NCBI RefSeq assembly: GCF_003173775.1
Contig: NZ_CP029552.1
Span: forward strand, 335,001-399,000
From: Methylobacterium sp. 17Sr1-1
GTDB lineage: Bacteria; Pseudomonadota; Alphaproteobacteria; Rhizobiales; Beijerinckiaceae
Reading direction: 5' to 3'
DNA: 64,000 nucleotides
The translations under genes were made by a program, and so were the position numbers. The notes below the pieces were generated by a model. The model had not been told where the DNA came from. It saw only the letters and a program-made list of their open reading frames with translations, and did not search any database. This document shows, piece by piece, positions 27,314 through 36,756 of this stretch; positions within the stretch are counted from its first letter, which is position 1; each line of letters opens with the position of its first letter.

Positions 27314-27715
27314 TGTTGGACGTCATCGCGCCGCGAACAAGCTGGCCGCTGTCGAGATGATTCCACGGCTCAGGTAAAATCCATGAGGTGGCATCAAGAA
27401 TGAGCTGATGCCTCGCAAGGTCTATCTTCGCCTTTCCCGTACTTGCCGCCCCTCCGCAGCCAGCGCTGGAGCATGCTCGATCGCCACCCGGATCGCGTCG
27501 CTCGCCAGCAGGGTCGAAGACCAAATATTAAGCCCAATCGCCAAATTCAGAGATGATGGATCGAGCTGTTCCGCGATGGCAGTTTAATTTTCCCCCGACA
27601 ATGCGAATGATGTCCGAGGCGGGAATATGACGCCGTGAAGGCGTATCAAAAAGATACAAGAGAAATTTGCGAGGGGAGATTCGCAGGATCCCTCAACATA
27701 GGTGGTGTTTTGGCG
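27314..27715. other. Intergenic region without a supported gene
   Basis: About 400 bases of lower-GC sequence. A minus-strand frame (27201-27524) and a short plus-strand frame from about 27407 exist, but neither has a domain, signal peptide or ribosome binding site. It may hold remnants of a degraded gene. Confidence 0.5.
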
Positions 27716-28228
27716 ATGAAAAATAGCCTTCTACGCGGTGCAGTTTCCGCGAACCCCGCATTGCTTGGCGCCGTACTCCTCGTGGCTTCGGCGATTCCGA
27801 TGGTCCCGGCGCGCGCCGCCGGCGATTTCGCGCTCGCCTCCTGCAAGGGATGGAACGGTACCATCGTCGAACGGGAGGGGATCGATACGGCATCGGCCCG
27901 CATGAGGGGCATCGTGACGAAAGCAGACCTCCAGGAATACTGCGAGCGTGATCCGGGCGGCGAGACGAGGCAGAGCGGCGGCAGGCTCACTGTCAAGCAA
28001 TGCGTCGAAAAATACCTGCGGCAGGAGGCACGCGCCGCGCTCAGCGCGCAGGCCAATTGCCGGACCGGTGTAATTTCCTATCGCTACGGCGATCGTAACG
28101 CCGGACGCGCCCGTTTCCCGCTTCGAGCGGATGCCGATACGTCCTGTGCCTCCGGTCTTCCGCCGATCATCGAACAATTCAAGGTGCTGTGCCCAACGGC
28201 GGCCAAGCGCTTCAAAGTCGATCAATGA
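27716..28228 (+). CDS. Secreted cysteine-containing protein of unknown function
   Basis: 170 residues from the ATG at 27716. A signal peptide (about 1-34, ending ARAA) precedes a mature part with several cysteines (SCKGW, EYCERDPG, VKQCVEKYLR, ANCRTG, TSCASG, LCPTAA), suggesting a disulfide-rich periplasmic or outside protein. The middle TVKQCVEKYLRQEARAALSAQANC is helical. No family is recognised. The ribosome binding site is weak. The base composition is lower in GC than the genome norm, as in its neighbours. Confidence 0.68.
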   Translation: MKNSLLRGAVSANPALLGAVLLVASAIPMVPARAAGDFALASCKGWNGTIVEREGIDTASARMRGIVTKADLQEYCERDPGGETRQSGGRLTVKQCVEKYLRQEARAALSAQANCRTGVISYRYGDRNAGRARFPLRADADTSCASGLPPIIEQFKVLCPTAAKRFKVDQ

Positions 28229-28314
28229 CGGTCGATCGCTGTCGCACGGCCTTCCGAGCGGTCCCATGCGGCCTGACCGGCGCAGCGACGTGTGAAGCCG
28301 AAAGGAGAACGATC

Positions 28315-28674
28315 ATGCGACGACACTTCATCATCATCCTGTGCGGATTGATCCTGACGCCCGCTTACGGGGCCGAGGCGCCGTTCCCGACGGGGCGCTG
28401 GGCCGGAAAACCCGCTTGGTGCAAGAACCGGCCCGGGGAGACCGATGCCCTGCCGCAGATCTTCACCAGGACGTCAATCGAGGGATACGAGAATTCCTGC
28501 AGGATCACCCGCATCACTGGAAGCAATCCGTTCGACGTCGCCACGGTTTGTGAGGGCGAAGGCATGACGTCGAAGGATCGCACGCGCTACTTTGTCGATG
28601 GCGACAGGATGACGGTCCAGAGTCTGACGGACGCGCGCTCGCGCTCTTACACGCTTCACCGGTGCCGGGGTTGA
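28315..28674 (+). CDS. Small secreted protein of unknown function
   Basis: 119 residues from the ATG at 28315, with AAAGGAGAA well placed upstream. Signal peptide MRRHFIIILCGLILTPAYGA. The mature part reads FPTGRWAGKPAWC ... SCRITRITGSNPFDVATVCEGEGMTSKDRTRYFVDGDRMTVQSL. The order (GRWxG ... C ... xVxxxCxGEG ... DRMTV) resembles small alphaproteobacterial proteins of lipocalin-like beta-sheet type, but I cannot name the family. It lies 86 bases after the preceding secreted protein and on the same strand. Confidence 0.72.
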   Translation: MRRHFIIILCGLILTPAYGAEAPFPTGRWAGKPAWCKNRPGETDALPQIFTRTSIEGYENSCRITRITGSNPFDVATVCEGEGMTSKDRTRYFVDGDRMTVQSLTDARSRSYTLHRCRG

Positions 28675-28808
28675 AGGGTTCGTCGGGCGGGATCGGGTGA
28701 AAGGTCTTGGAATTGCCCGGAAGCAGCTATCTCAGCCGTTGCCGACCCAGAATCCGCGCGGAAGGCTGAAGGCCGCACGTCGTATCGCTGGGTCGGTCGG
28801 GCTCGACC

Positions 28809-30140
28809 CTAAGATACCCGTTCCGCGACCGGCCGTGCGGCCGCCCCCAGACTCACCGCCTCCCTCCGCTCCAAAACCCCCACCGTCCGGAACGCCAGCG
28901 CCAGCCCCACCACCCCGAACAAAGCCGACCCGATCCCCATCCCGGCCATCGCCCCCTCCGGCCCGGCGAGATGCGCGCCCAGCAGCGCCGTCGGCATCGT
29001 CCCGAGCGTCGCCCGGCCCCAGTTGAGGGCACTGGCTGCCAGCGGGAAGCCGAGGTTGTTGAACGAGGCGTTGCCGAGGAAGAGGAGCCCGTTGAAGAAC
29101 CAGATCGCCCCGCCGGCATGGCAGAAGAAGCCGAGGAGGTCGGCGCCGGCGCCCGAAAGCCCGAACAGGGCGGTGAGCGGCGCGCGGGCGATGACGAGCG
29201 CGAGCCAGACCGTGCCGACGTAGAATCCGGTCACCAGGGCGGCGTCGCGCAAAGCGGCGCGCATCCGGTCGAAGCGGCCGGCGCCCCAGTTCTGGCCGAG
29301 GATCGGCCCGACCGCGCCGGAGAGGGCGAACAGCCCGCCGAAGGCCACCGGCACCACCCGGTCGACCACCGCGTTGCCGGCGACCGTCGCGGTGCCGAAC
29401 CCCGCCATGACGTGGGCGAGGAAGGCGCTCGCCACCGGGGGCGCGAGGTTGGTGAGCACGGTCGGCAGCGCGACCCGCAGGATCGGGCCGGCATCCCCGA
29501 GGACGGCCGGGAGGGTCGGCTTCGCCACCATCCGGTGGACGCGCACCGCGCCCGAATAACCCACCCACGCGAAGGCGACGCGGGCGATCACGATCGTGAC
29601 CGCCGCCCCCTCGATCCCGAGATTCAAGCCGAAGATCAGCAGCGGATCGAGCACGACCGTGACCGCGGCGCCGGCGAGCGTCACGTTCATGCCGCGGCGG
29701 GCATCCCCGACCGCCCGCAGCACGCCGGAGAACCCCATGCCGAGGGCCATCAGGAGGCTCGAGGGCAGGGCGATCCACAGGAAGGTCCGGGCCGCCGGCA
29801 CGGTTTCAGGTGAAGCGCCGATCAGCGTCAGGAACGGGGTGAGCAGCGGCAGCATGAGCGTCGTCACCAGGCCCGACGCGACCACCGCCAGCACCAGGGA
29901 CGAGGCGGCGAGCCGGCGCGCCTCCCCGACATCGCCGCGCCCGAGCGCCCGCGAGACGAGCGCGCCGACCGCGATCATCATCCCGATATTGATCGAGACC
30001 GCGAAGATCTGGACGATGGTGGCGAAGCCCACCGCCGCCGTCAGCACCGGATCGCCGAGCCGCGCGATGTAGAGCAGCGACAGGAGGTCGACGACGAAGA
30101 TCGCCATCAGGCCGACCGAGCCGGTCGCCGCCATCACCAC
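28809..30140 (-). CDS. MATE family efflux transporter, probably frameshifted at its N-terminus
   Basis: 443 residues in the intact frame, with about twelve hydrophobic helices in two related halves, as in MATE exporters that expel drugs or metabolites in exchange for H+ or Na+ (FVVDLLSLLYIARLGDPVLTAAVG; GFSGVLRAVGDARRGM). In-frame starts are a GTG at 30140, the next GTG, and an ATG at 30134. Upstream, the same frame encodes RFVTGSTLRHVVV, which looks like normal MATE N-terminus but has no start codon before a stop. An ATG at 30214, overlapping the antiporter stop, is one base out of frame. One extra C in the C run around 30196 would join them. Confidence 0.82.
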   Translation of the reverse strand: MVMAATGSVGLMAIFVVDLLSLLYIARLGDPVLTAAVGFATIVQIFAVSINIGMMIAVGALVSRALGRGDVGEARRLAASSLVLAVVASGLVTTLMLPLLTPFLTLIGASPETVPAARTFLWIALPSSLLMALGMGFSGVLRAVGDARRGMNVTLAGAAVTVVLDPLLIFGLNLGIEGAAVTIVIARVAFAWVGYSGAVRVHRMVAKPTLPAVLGDAGPILRVALPTVLTNLAPPVASAFLAHVMAGFGTATVAGNAVVDRVVPVAFGGLFALSGAVGPILGQNWGAGRFDRMRAALRDAALVTGFYVGTVWLALVIARAPLTALFGLSGAGADLLGFFCHAGGAIWFFNGLLFLGNASFNNLGFPLAASALNWGRATLGTMPTALLGAHLAGPEGAMAGMGIGSALFGVVGLALAFRTVGVLERREAVSLGAAARPVAERVS

Positions 30141-30206
30141 GACGTGGCGCAGCGTCGAGCCGGTGACGAAGCGGGCGGTCGGGGCGGCGGGGTCGGGGGG
30201 CGGGCC

Positions 30207-32066
30207 TCACCCATCGGCGCCGGCCCGCTCGCGGGCGATGATGTCCTCGGTCTCCGGGTTGAGGCCGTGCGAGGCGTGGAGCGGCGCGGTCAGGGGCTCG
30301 GGCTTGATCCGCACCAGGCTGCGCAACGGATCGCCCCGGTCGAGGGGCTCGCCGGCCTGCTGCAGCACCAGCCGGGCGAGGTCGCGCCTGCGCACGTCGT
30401 CGACCGTACGGGCCGCCTCCTCGGGCGAGAGGCCCAGCGCCTCCAGGGTGGCGCGGCCGAAGGCGAGGGCCGATTCGAAGGTCTCGCGGATCTGGTAGTC
30501 GACGTCGCGGCCCATCGCCTCGATCGCCTGCACCCGGTCGAACACCCGCACGTAGGTGCGCGCGGCCGGGAACTCGGCATGGACGAGGTCGACGATCTTG
30601 AGCGTCGCCTCCGGGTCGTCGATGCAGATGCAGACGACTTCCGCCTTGCCGGCACCCGACGAGCGCAGCACGTCGAGGCGGGTGCCGTCGCCGTAATAGA
30701 CCCGGAAGCCGAAGCGGGCGGCGCTGCGGATCTGCTCGACGTCCTTGTCGATCACCGTGACGCTCAACCCTTGAGCCAGCAGCACCTGGTTGAGGATGTG
30801 GCCGAAGCGGCCGAAGCCGATCACCAGCACCCGCGCCTCGGCGCCCTCGATCGCCTCGTGCTCGGGTTCGAGCGGGGCGGTGGCGCGCCGCGACAGCACC
30901 CCGTCGAGGACCTTGGCGCCGATCGGGCCGATCAGCATGGTGATCGCCGCGAGCGCGATGGCGAGCCGCCCGGACGGGCCGTCGACGAGGCCGAGCTCCT
31001 GGCCGACCGGCAGCAGCACGAAGGCGAATTCGCCCGCCGGCGCCAGCACGGCGGCGCCGCGCAAGCCGTCGAGCCACGACGAGCCGAACAGCCGGAAGAG
31101 CCCCGCCACCAGCGCGACCTTGATCAGGATCGCCCCCACCGTGGCGGCGGACAGGCCGAGCCAGTTCTGGCCGACGAGGCCGAGGTCGATCGACATGCCG
31201 ACGCTCATGAAGAACAGGCCGAGCAGCATGCCGCGGAACGGCTCGATATCGGCCTCGAGCTGGTGGCGGAAATTCGATTCGGCGAGAAGCAGCCCGGCGA
31301 GGAACGCCCCCATCGCCATCGACAGCCCGACCTCCTCCATGACGAGGGCGGTGCCGAGCACCACGAGGAGGGCGGCCGCGGTCATCACCTCGCGCGCGCC
31401 GCTGGCGGCCAGCAGGCGGAAGAACGGGTTGAGGCCGTAGCGGCCGACGAGTACCACCCCGATCACCGCCGCGACCGCGGTCCCGGCCGATTGCAGGGCG
31501 GTGCCGAGCCAGGCCTCGCCGCCCCCGCCGGTGCCGGTCTGGGCGATCAGCGGCAGGAGCGCCAGGATGCCGACGATCGACAGGTCCTGGAACAGCAGCA
31601 CCGCGAAGGCGCGCTGGCCGTAAGGCGAGGCGAGGTCGCGTCTCTCTTCGAGGAGCTGCAGCGCGACCGCCGTCGCCGAGAGGGCGAGCGCGATGCCGAT
31701 CACCGTCGCGGCGCCGCCCGAGAGGCCGGAGAGGTATCCGAGGCCGCCGAGCGTCAGGGCGCAGAGCCCGAGCTGGAGCGTGCCGAGGCCGAGGATGTCG
31801 CGCCGGAGCGAGATCAGGCGCGAGATCTCGAGTTCGAGCCCGACGATGAACAGGAGGAGCACCACCCCGAGCTCCGAGACGCTGCGGGCGGTCTCCGGCT
31901 CGGTGATGAGCGAGAGGCCCGACGGGCCGATGACGACGCCGGCCACGAGGTAGCCGAGCACCGCGCTCTGCCCGAGCAGGCGGAAGATCGGCACGCCGAT
32001 CACCGCGGCGGACAGGAAGGTCAGGACCGGCGGCAGGAAGCTGGCGTGGTCGGCGGCGGTCGCCAT
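30207..32066 (-). CDS. CPA2 family cation:proton antiporter with TrkA-N domain (KefB/KefC-like)
   Basis: 619 residues. About twelve to thirteen membrane helices (about 1-390) contain the CPA2 patterns LLGQSAVLGYLVAGVVIGP and GLELEISRL. A soluble NAD-binding TrkA-N domain follows (about 410-530, VLVIGFGRFGHILNQVLLAQG ... DKD ... YYGDGTRLDVL), then a tail of about 90 residues. This is the usual make-up of Kef-type K+ efflux systems, gated by nucleotide or glutathione adducts. No ancillary kefF/kefG gene is adjacent. The start is the ATG at 32066. Its stop overlaps the likely true start of the MATE gene. Confidence 0.92.
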   Translation of the reverse strand: MATAADHASFLPPVLTFLSAAVIGVPIFRLLGQSAVLGYLVAGVVIGPSGLSLITEPETARSVSELGVVLLLFIVGLELEISRLISLRRDILGLGTLQLGLCALTLGGLGYLSGLSGGAATVIGIALALSATAVALQLLEERRDLASPYGQRAFAVLLFQDLSIVGILALLPLIAQTGTGGGGEAWLGTALQSAGTAVAAVIGVVLVGRYGLNPFFRLLAASGAREVMTAAALLVVLGTALVMEEVGLSMAMGAFLAGLLLAESNFRHQLEADIEPFRGMLLGLFFMSVGMSIDLGLVGQNWLGLSAATVGAILIKVALVAGLFRLFGSSWLDGLRGAAVLAPAGEFAFVLLPVGQELGLVDGPSGRLAIALAAITMLIGPIGAKVLDGVLSRRATAPLEPEHEAIEGAEARVLVIGFGRFGHILNQVLLAQGLSVTVIDKDVEQIRSAARFGFRVYYGDGTRLDVLRSSGAGKAEVVCICIDDPEATLKIVDLVHAEFPAARTYVRVFDRVQAIEAMGRDVDYQIRETFESALAFGRATLEALGLSPEEAARTVDDVRRRDLARLVLQQAGEPLDRGDPLRSLVRIKPEPLTAPLHASHGLNPETEDIIARERAGADG

Positions 32067-32282
32067 CGCGCGGGATTCTCCCGGGTTCGAGGTCGGCTCA
32101 GACCCTCCCTTAACCCGAACGGGGCCGGTGAGCGAACCCGGGTTTCGCCCCGCCCGCGGGTTCCGCGCCGGTCGTCACGCGGCTGCCGCAGGGGAGGTGT
32201 CGCGCGCGCGACCTGTTGTTCGCCACGATTGCGTGGCACAAGAGGTTGACAGGGGCCGCCCCGCCTCGCCACATCCCGGATC

Positions 32283-33284
32283 ATGAGCGCCTCCGTGAAC
32301 CAGACCGACGCCGGTGCCGCCGCGCCCGCGAAGCCGCCCCTCGAGATCCTTCTCTGCGCGCCGCGCGGATTCTGCGCCGGCGTGGTGCGGGCCATCGACG
32401 TGGTCGAGCGGGCCCTCGCCCTCTACGGCCCGCCCGTCTACGTGCGCCACGAGATCGTGCACAACAAGTACGTGGTCGAGAGCCTGAAGCGCAAAGGCGC
32501 GGTCTTCGTCGCCGAGCTCGACGAGGTGCCGGACGGCAAGGCCCCGGTGATCTTCTCCGCCCACGGCGTGGCGAAGACCGTGCCGCAGAACGCGGTCGCC
32601 CGTGGCCTCACCACGATCGACGCGACCTGCCCGCTGGTGACCAAGGTCCACCGCGAGGCCGAGATCCACCACAAGCGCGGCCGCCACGTGCTGCTGGTCG
32701 GCCATTCCGGCCACCCTGAGGTCGTCGGCACCATGGGCCAGCTGCCCAAGGGCTCGATCACCCTGGTGGAGGATGTCGAGCAGATCGAGGCGCTGGAGCC
32801 CGAGACCCGCGACAACCTCGCCTGGGTGACCCAGACGACGCTGTCCGTCGACGACACCCACCACATCGTCGAGGCGCTGAAGCGCAAGTTCCCGAAGATC
32901 GTCGGTCCGCACAAGGACGACATCTGCTACGCCACCACCAACCGCCAGGAGGCGGTGAAGCAGGTCGCCCCCCTCGTCGACGCGCTGATCGTCGTCGGCT
33001 CCTCGAACTCCTCGAACTCGCAGCGCCTGCGCGAGGTCGCCGAGCGCGTCGGCTGCCCGATCACCCGGCTCGTCAACCGCGCCGAGGACCTGGACTGGGA
33101 GGCCTTCTCCGACATCCGCCGCCTCGGCCTCACCGCCGGCGCCTCGGCCCCCGAGGTGCTGGTGGAAGAGATCATCGACGCCTTCGCGACCCGTTACGAG
33201 GTCACGGTCGACACCGTCTCGACCACGACCGAGGACATGGTGTTCCCGCTGCCGCGCGAGCTGCGCAGCGAGGCGGCGGAGTAG
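32283..33284 (+). CDS. ispH: 4-hydroxy-3-methylbut-2-enyl diphosphate reductase
   Basis: 333 residues. The three conserved cluster cysteines are C31 ([14 protein letters not shown]), C116 ([11 protein letters not shown]) and C215 ([12 protein letters not shown]). The catalytic E and the [10 protein letters not shown] loop are also present. IspH carries out the last step of the MEP isoprenoid pathway, giving isopentenyl and dimethylallyl diphosphates, which feed carotenoids, hopanoids and quinones. It is followed by thrB, a common order in Hyphomicrobiales, but a stable hairpin at 33324-33375 separates the two. Confidence 0.97.
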   Translation: MSASVNQTDAGAAAPAKPPLEILLCAPRGFCAGVVRAIDVVERALALYGPPVYVRHEIVHNKYVVESLKRKGAVFVAELDEVPDGKAPVIFSAHGVAKTVPQNAVARGLTTIDATCPLVTKVHREAEIHHKRGRHVLLVGHSGHPEVVGTMGQLPKGSITLVEDVEQIEALEPETRDNLAWVTQTTLSVDDTHHIVEALKRKFPKIVGPHKDDICYATTNRQEAVKQVAPLVDALIVVGSSNSSNSQRLREVAERVGCPITRLVNRAEDLDWEAFSDIRRLGLTAGASAPEVLVEEIIDAFATRYEVTVDTVSTTTEDMVFPLPRELRSEAAE

Positions 33285-33323
33285 GGCCTGAGCCCTTCCT
33301 GCCGAGTCCGGGCATTCGCAGAG

Positions 33324-33375
33324 CAAAGGCGCGGTTCCCCCTCACCCACGCGGGAGAGGGGGGACCGCGCCTTTG
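33324..33375 (+). terminator. Long hairpin between ispH and thrB
   Basis: CAAAGGCGCGGTTCCCCCTC (33324-33343) pairs with GAGGGGGGACCGCGCCTTTG (33356-33375) with one mismatch. It lies 40 bases past the ispH stop and 57 before the thrB start. It can end or dampen transcription from ispH. The inner part resembles the CCCTC/GAGGG repeat family found elsewhere in the window. Confidence 0.7.
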
Positions 33376-33431
33376 TTCGAAGCACCGCCCCCCGTTTTTC
33401 CATCCATTTTCCAGAGCGAAGCAGAACGGCC

Positions 33432-34403
33432 GTGGCGGTCTACACCGAGGTTCCGGACGAGGCGCTGGCCGCCTTTCTCGCCGCCTACGAGATCGGCGAT
33501 CTCCTGTCCTACAAGGGCATCGCCGAGGGGGTGGAGAACACCAACTTCATCCTGCACACCACCACCGGCTCCTACATCCTCACCCTCTACGAGAAGCGGG
33601 TGAGGGAGGGCGACCTGCCGTTCTTCCTCGGGCTGATGCAGCACCTGGCCGCCAACGGCCTCGCCTGCCCGCAGCCGATCCCTACCCGCGACGGCGCCAC
33701 CCTCGGGCGGCTCTGCGGCCGGCCCGCCGTGATCGTGTCGTTCCTGGAGGGCGTCTCGGTGCGCCGGCCCGGCGTCAAGCACTGCCGGGCGCTGGGCGCC
33801 GCGCTCGCCGGCCTGCACGCCGCCGGGGCCGGCTTCCCGATGCAGCGGCCGAACGCCCTCTCGGTCGCGGGATGGCGCCCGCTCTTCGGGGCGGCGGAAG
33901 CCCAGGCCGACCGGGTCGCTCCGGGCCTCGCCGATCGCACCCGCGCGGACCTCGCGCTCCTCGAGGCCTCCTGGCCGCAGGACCTGCCCGGCGGCGTCAT
34001 CCACGCGGATCTCTTCACCGACAACGTGTTCTTCCTCGGCGACGAGGTCTCGGGCCTGATCGACTTCTACTTCGCCTGCACCGACGCCTTCGCGTACGAC
34101 CTGGCGATCTGCCTCAACGCCTGGTGCTTCGAGGCGGATTATTCCTTCAACCGCACCAAGGGCCAGGCGATGATCGCCGCCTACCAGGCCGTGCGCCCGC
34201 TCGAACCCCGCGAGGTGGAGGCCCTGCCGCTCCTCGCCCGCGGCGCGGCGCTCCGCTTCATGCTGACCCGCCTCGTCGACTGGCTCAATGTGCCCCCCGG
34301 CGCCCTGGTGAAGCCGAAGGACCCGCTGGAATACGACCGCAGGCTCGCCTTCCACCGGAAGGTCGCGGCGGCTGGGGAGTACGGGTGGAGTGCGGTGGGG
34401 TGA
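33432..34403 (+). CDS. thrB: Homoserine kinase, aminoglycoside-phosphotransferase-fold type
   Basis: 323 residues from a GTG at 33432. The protein is of the alphaproteobacterial ThrB type, which has an APH/choline-kinase-like fold and not the GHMP fold: the catalytic loop is VIH191-AD193-LFTDNVFF and the metal-binding motif is LIDFYFAC. It starts with the typical [37 protein letters not shown]. It phosphorylates homoserine for threonine synthesis. In many relatives ispH-thrB is followed by rnhA; here an intergenic repeat follows instead. Confidence 0.95.
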   Translation: MAVYTEVPDEALAAFLAAYEIGDLLSYKGIAEGVENTNFILHTTTGSYILTLYEKRVREGDLPFFLGLMQHLAANGLACPQPIPTRDGATLGRLCGRPAVIVSFLEGVSVRRPGVKHCRALGAALAGLHAAGAGFPMQRPNALSVAGWRPLFGAAEAQADRVAPGLADRTRADLALLEASWPQDLPGGVIHADLFTDNVFFLGDEVSGLIDFYFACTDAFAYDLAICLNAWCFEADYSFNRTKGQAMIAAYQAVRPLEPREVEALPLLARGAALRFMLTRLVDWLNVPPGALVKPKDPLEYDRRLAFHRKVAAAGEYGWSAVG

Positions 34404-34717
34404 TAAACCAGTCACCCACCTGCGCCGACGCAAGGGCTCAGCGGGGGCGTAACCCTGCGGTCGAGACTTGGCTGCATACCATTTCTCAAACCATCCCACC
34501 CACGACCTCATCCTGAGGTGCGAGCGTAGCGGCCTCGAAGGAGGCTTCCAGAAGTCTCCGAGATCCCTGGAGGCCTCCTTCGAGGCCTTCGCTTCGGCAC
34601 CTCAGGATGAGGTTGCGGGCGGGATAGAAGAGGCTTCGAAAGCACCGCAGCCCTCAAAAACCAGCTTTCGCGTCGTCTGATGTGGTCGTGCGACGTGGTC
34701 GACCCCGCATCGCCTCC
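34404..34717. other. Intergenic region holding a palindromic repeat
   Basis: About 310 bases between the convergent thrB and SHOCT genes. Nearly half is the element at 34506-34612; the rest shows no coding-like frame or further motif. Confidence 0.7.
34506..34612. repeat. Large palindromic intergenic element (CCTCATCCTGAGGTG family)
   Basis: The left arm begins CCTCATCCTGAGGTG (34506) and the right arm ends CACCTCAGGATGAGG (34612). The arms are about 46 bases, including GGCCTCGAAGGAGGC / CCTCCTTCGAGGCC, with only a few mismatches and a spacer of about 15 bases. An older copy lies at 14132-14248. Such elements are common between genes in Hyphomicrobiales; whether they move is unknown. Confidence 0.88.
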
Positions 34718-35473
34718 TCACAACCGCGCCAATAGTTCCGTCTTCTTCGCGGCGAACTCGGCCTCGGTGAGCACGCCCCGGCGGTGCAGCTCCGACAGAC
34801 GCTCGATCATCCCGAACACGTCCCCGCTGGGCGCATCGACAGGTTGAGAAGGCATCGGCGCGGAGGCCTCCGGTGCAGGCGCCGGCGCGGCCTGCGGGGC
34901 GGGGCGCGCATCCTGCCCGGGCTCTCCCACCACCGGCAGCTCCTCCAGCCGCACCGGGCCGAACTGGCTGGTGAAGCTCAGGGAGTGGGACGAGCCCTGC
35001 TGCTGCGAGACGCCCCCGATCCGGTGGTCGCCGGTGTCGTAGAGCGTCACCCGGCCGCCGCTCTCGATGGCGAGGCGCCGGGCCTCGGGGAAGAAGGCGT
35101 AGCGGGCGTCGTTCTGCGCGCCGGAAGTGGCCGGCTGGCCCAGACCCTCGGGCCACCAGGACCCACCGAAGCCCTGCCCCGAGAAACCTTGAGCCGAGAA
35201 GCCCTGGGACTGGAAGCTCCCGCCCTCCGCCGGCATCGCCGTGGCGAGCGGCGCCAGCTCGTCGCAGAGCGCGACGACCCGGGCCTTGAGCCCGGCATTG
35301 AACATGTCGCCGATCATCGTCATCCCGCCGGCGGACCACTGGCCCATGCCGCCGAGATCGGGATGATTGAACTGCGCCATCCGGCCGTGGCCGCGGGCGA
35401 GCGCGTCGAGGAGGTGGCGGACGGCGTCGGGGCCGACGCCGTGGCGGGCGGCGATCGCGTCGAGGTCGGGCAT
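34718..35473 (-). CDS. SHOCT domain protein
   Basis: 251 residues. The C-terminal about 35 residues (DVFGMIERLSELHRRGVLTEAEFAAKKTELLARL) are a SHOCT domain, a short helical hairpin often found at the ends of membrane or oligomerising proteins. The N-terminus is soluble and helical (DAIAARHGVGPDAVRHLLDALARGHGRMAQFNHPDLGGMG). The middle has a short degenerate repeat, QGFSAQGFSGQGFGG, and a beta-rich part (RLAIESGGRVTLYDTGDHRIGGV, then LEELPVV). No signal peptide. Function unknown; possibly a structural or scaffolding role. Single gene. Confidence 0.8.
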   Translation of the reverse strand: MPDLDAIAARHGVGPDAVRHLLDALARGHGRMAQFNHPDLGGMGQWSAGGMTMIGDMFNAGLKARVVALCDELAPLATAMPAEGGSFQSQGFSAQGFSGQGFGGSWWPEGLGQPATSGAQNDARYAFFPEARRLAIESGGRVTLYDTGDHRIGGVSQQQGSSHSLSFTSQFGPVRLEELPVVGEPGQDARPAPQAAPAPAPEASAPMPSQPVDAPSGDVFGMIERLSELHRRGVLTEAEFAAKKTELLARL

Positions 35474-35566
35474 CGGTCAGGTCGCTCCGGAGCAGGGCCC
35501 GGACTTAGCGCACTCCCTGCCCGAGGGGAACGGCTCCAAGGAAATGCCCGAGGACACGTCCTCGCC

Positions 35567-36724
35567 TCAGCCGAGCCCCGGCACCACCCCGCGCAGGCGC
35601 CCCAGCAGCCCGCCGGGCCGGGGCGGCAGGGGCGGAATCGCCGGCGAGAGGTGCCAGGCGCCGGGATCGCTCCGCAGGTCGCTCTCCCGCAGGGTGTCGA
35701 TGCGGGCGATCTTGTCGAGGAGCTCCGCCGCCACGGTCTCCGGCTCCCGCAGCACGAAGTTGACGGTGAAGCCGTCGCCGGCGTGGCTGCTGGTCCCTAC
35801 GGGATAGTAGTAATGCGCCTGCGTGCCCGTGATGAGGTCGATCAGCCGGTAGGTCGCGCTCAGCTTGAGCCGGTCGGCGATGGCGATCACCCGCCGACGA
35901 GGGGGCGCGAAGAGCAGGGTGTGGAAGGCCGAGCCGTTGGCGCCGAGGATCACCCGGTGGCGGGCGAACAGGCGCACCTGCTCGGGGAAGCTCAGGAGCT
36001 CCGGGTGGACGATCCGCACCCCCTCGCGCTCCAGCACGGCCGTCACCGCCTCCTCGTTGGAGAAGCGGCGCACGCCGCCGGTCAGGCGGGTCTTCGACAG
36101 GTAGACCGGCTGGGGATCGGCATCGACCTCCTCGGGCGCGTAGTAGCCGCGCCCGATCTCCCGGCACAGATCGGCCAGGACCGGGAAGGCGTAGTCGTCC
36201 TGCTGCAGGGCGGCCTGGGGCACGAGCAGGGTCGGGATCCGCACCGGCCGGCCGAAGGTCGTGAGATCCAGCACGCTGAGGCCCAGCCGGCCGAGGATCT
36301 CCGGGATGAACGGGGTGCCGCTCCAGTCCGCGTCGGGCCCGGGCCCGTGGCAGAGCAGGGTCGGGCGCAAGGCCCCCCCGGCGGCATCGAGGAGCGGCCA
36401 GAATCGCGCCAGCGTGTTGATGACGAAGTGGCCGTAATGCGGGTGGATCGCCCCGACATACAGATAGGTGCCCTCCGGTGCCGCGTCGGTCACCGGGCCC
36501 TGCCCCTCCGGCCATTCCGTGGTCTGCCAGGTCGGGGTGCGCTCGCCGCTGTGGTGGTCGAGGGATTCGGGCACCATCCGGCCCGCGGCGTCGAAGATCA
36601 CCGGGATCTTGTCGAGCTTTGGGATCCGCATGAGGTAGTGGGCGTCCTCGACCAGGCGCAGGGCCGGCCGGCCCTGCCGCACCTGGGCTCGGCCGTAGAA
36701 CGCTTCGCTCCGCTGCAGGATCAT
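35567..36724 (-). CDS. Glycosyltransferase family 61 (DUF563) protein
   Basis: 385 residues. The DUF563/GT61 core is visible in GAIHPHYGHFVINTLARFWPLLDA (about 90-115) and in the C-terminal GANGSAFHTLLFAPPRRRVIAIADR. In bacteria such enzymes are usually found with capsule or lipopolysaccharide genes and transfer pentoses or hexosamines in the cytoplasm. No other surface polysaccharide genes are close, so its target is open. It lies 32 bases downstream of the histidine kinase gene on the same strand and may be in its operon. Confidence 0.82.
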   Translation of the reverse strand: MILQRSEAFYGRAQVRQGRPALRLVEDAHYLMRIPKLDKIPVIFDAAGRMVPESLDHHSGERTPTWQTTEWPEGQGPVTDAAPEGTYLYVGAIHPHYGHFVINTLARFWPLLDAAGGALRPTLLCHGPGPDADWSGTPFIPEILGRLGLSVLDLTTFGRPVRIPTLLVPQAALQQDDYAFPVLADLCREIGRGYYAPEEVDADPQPVYLSKTRLTGGVRRFSNEEAVTAVLEREGVRIVHPELLSFPEQVRLFARHRVILGANGSAFHTLLFAPPRRRVIAIADRLKLSATYRLIDLITGTQAHYYYPVGTSSHAGDGFTVNFVLREPETVAAELLDKIARIDTLRESDLRSDPGAWHLSPAIPPLPPRPGGLLGRLRGVVPGLG

Positions 36725-36756
36725 GCCGAACTGAGAACCTCGTCGCGCGCGGGCCG

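Noticed and set aside
27201..27524. 107-residue minus-strand open frame
   Set aside because: No domain, no signal peptide, no ribosome binding site, and it overlaps the better supported secreted protein on the other strand.
30144..32249. 701-residue open frame on the plus strand opposite the antiporter
   Set aside because: Mirror frame of the real CPA2 antiporter gene, rich in E/R/A/H with no hydrophobic pattern or domain.
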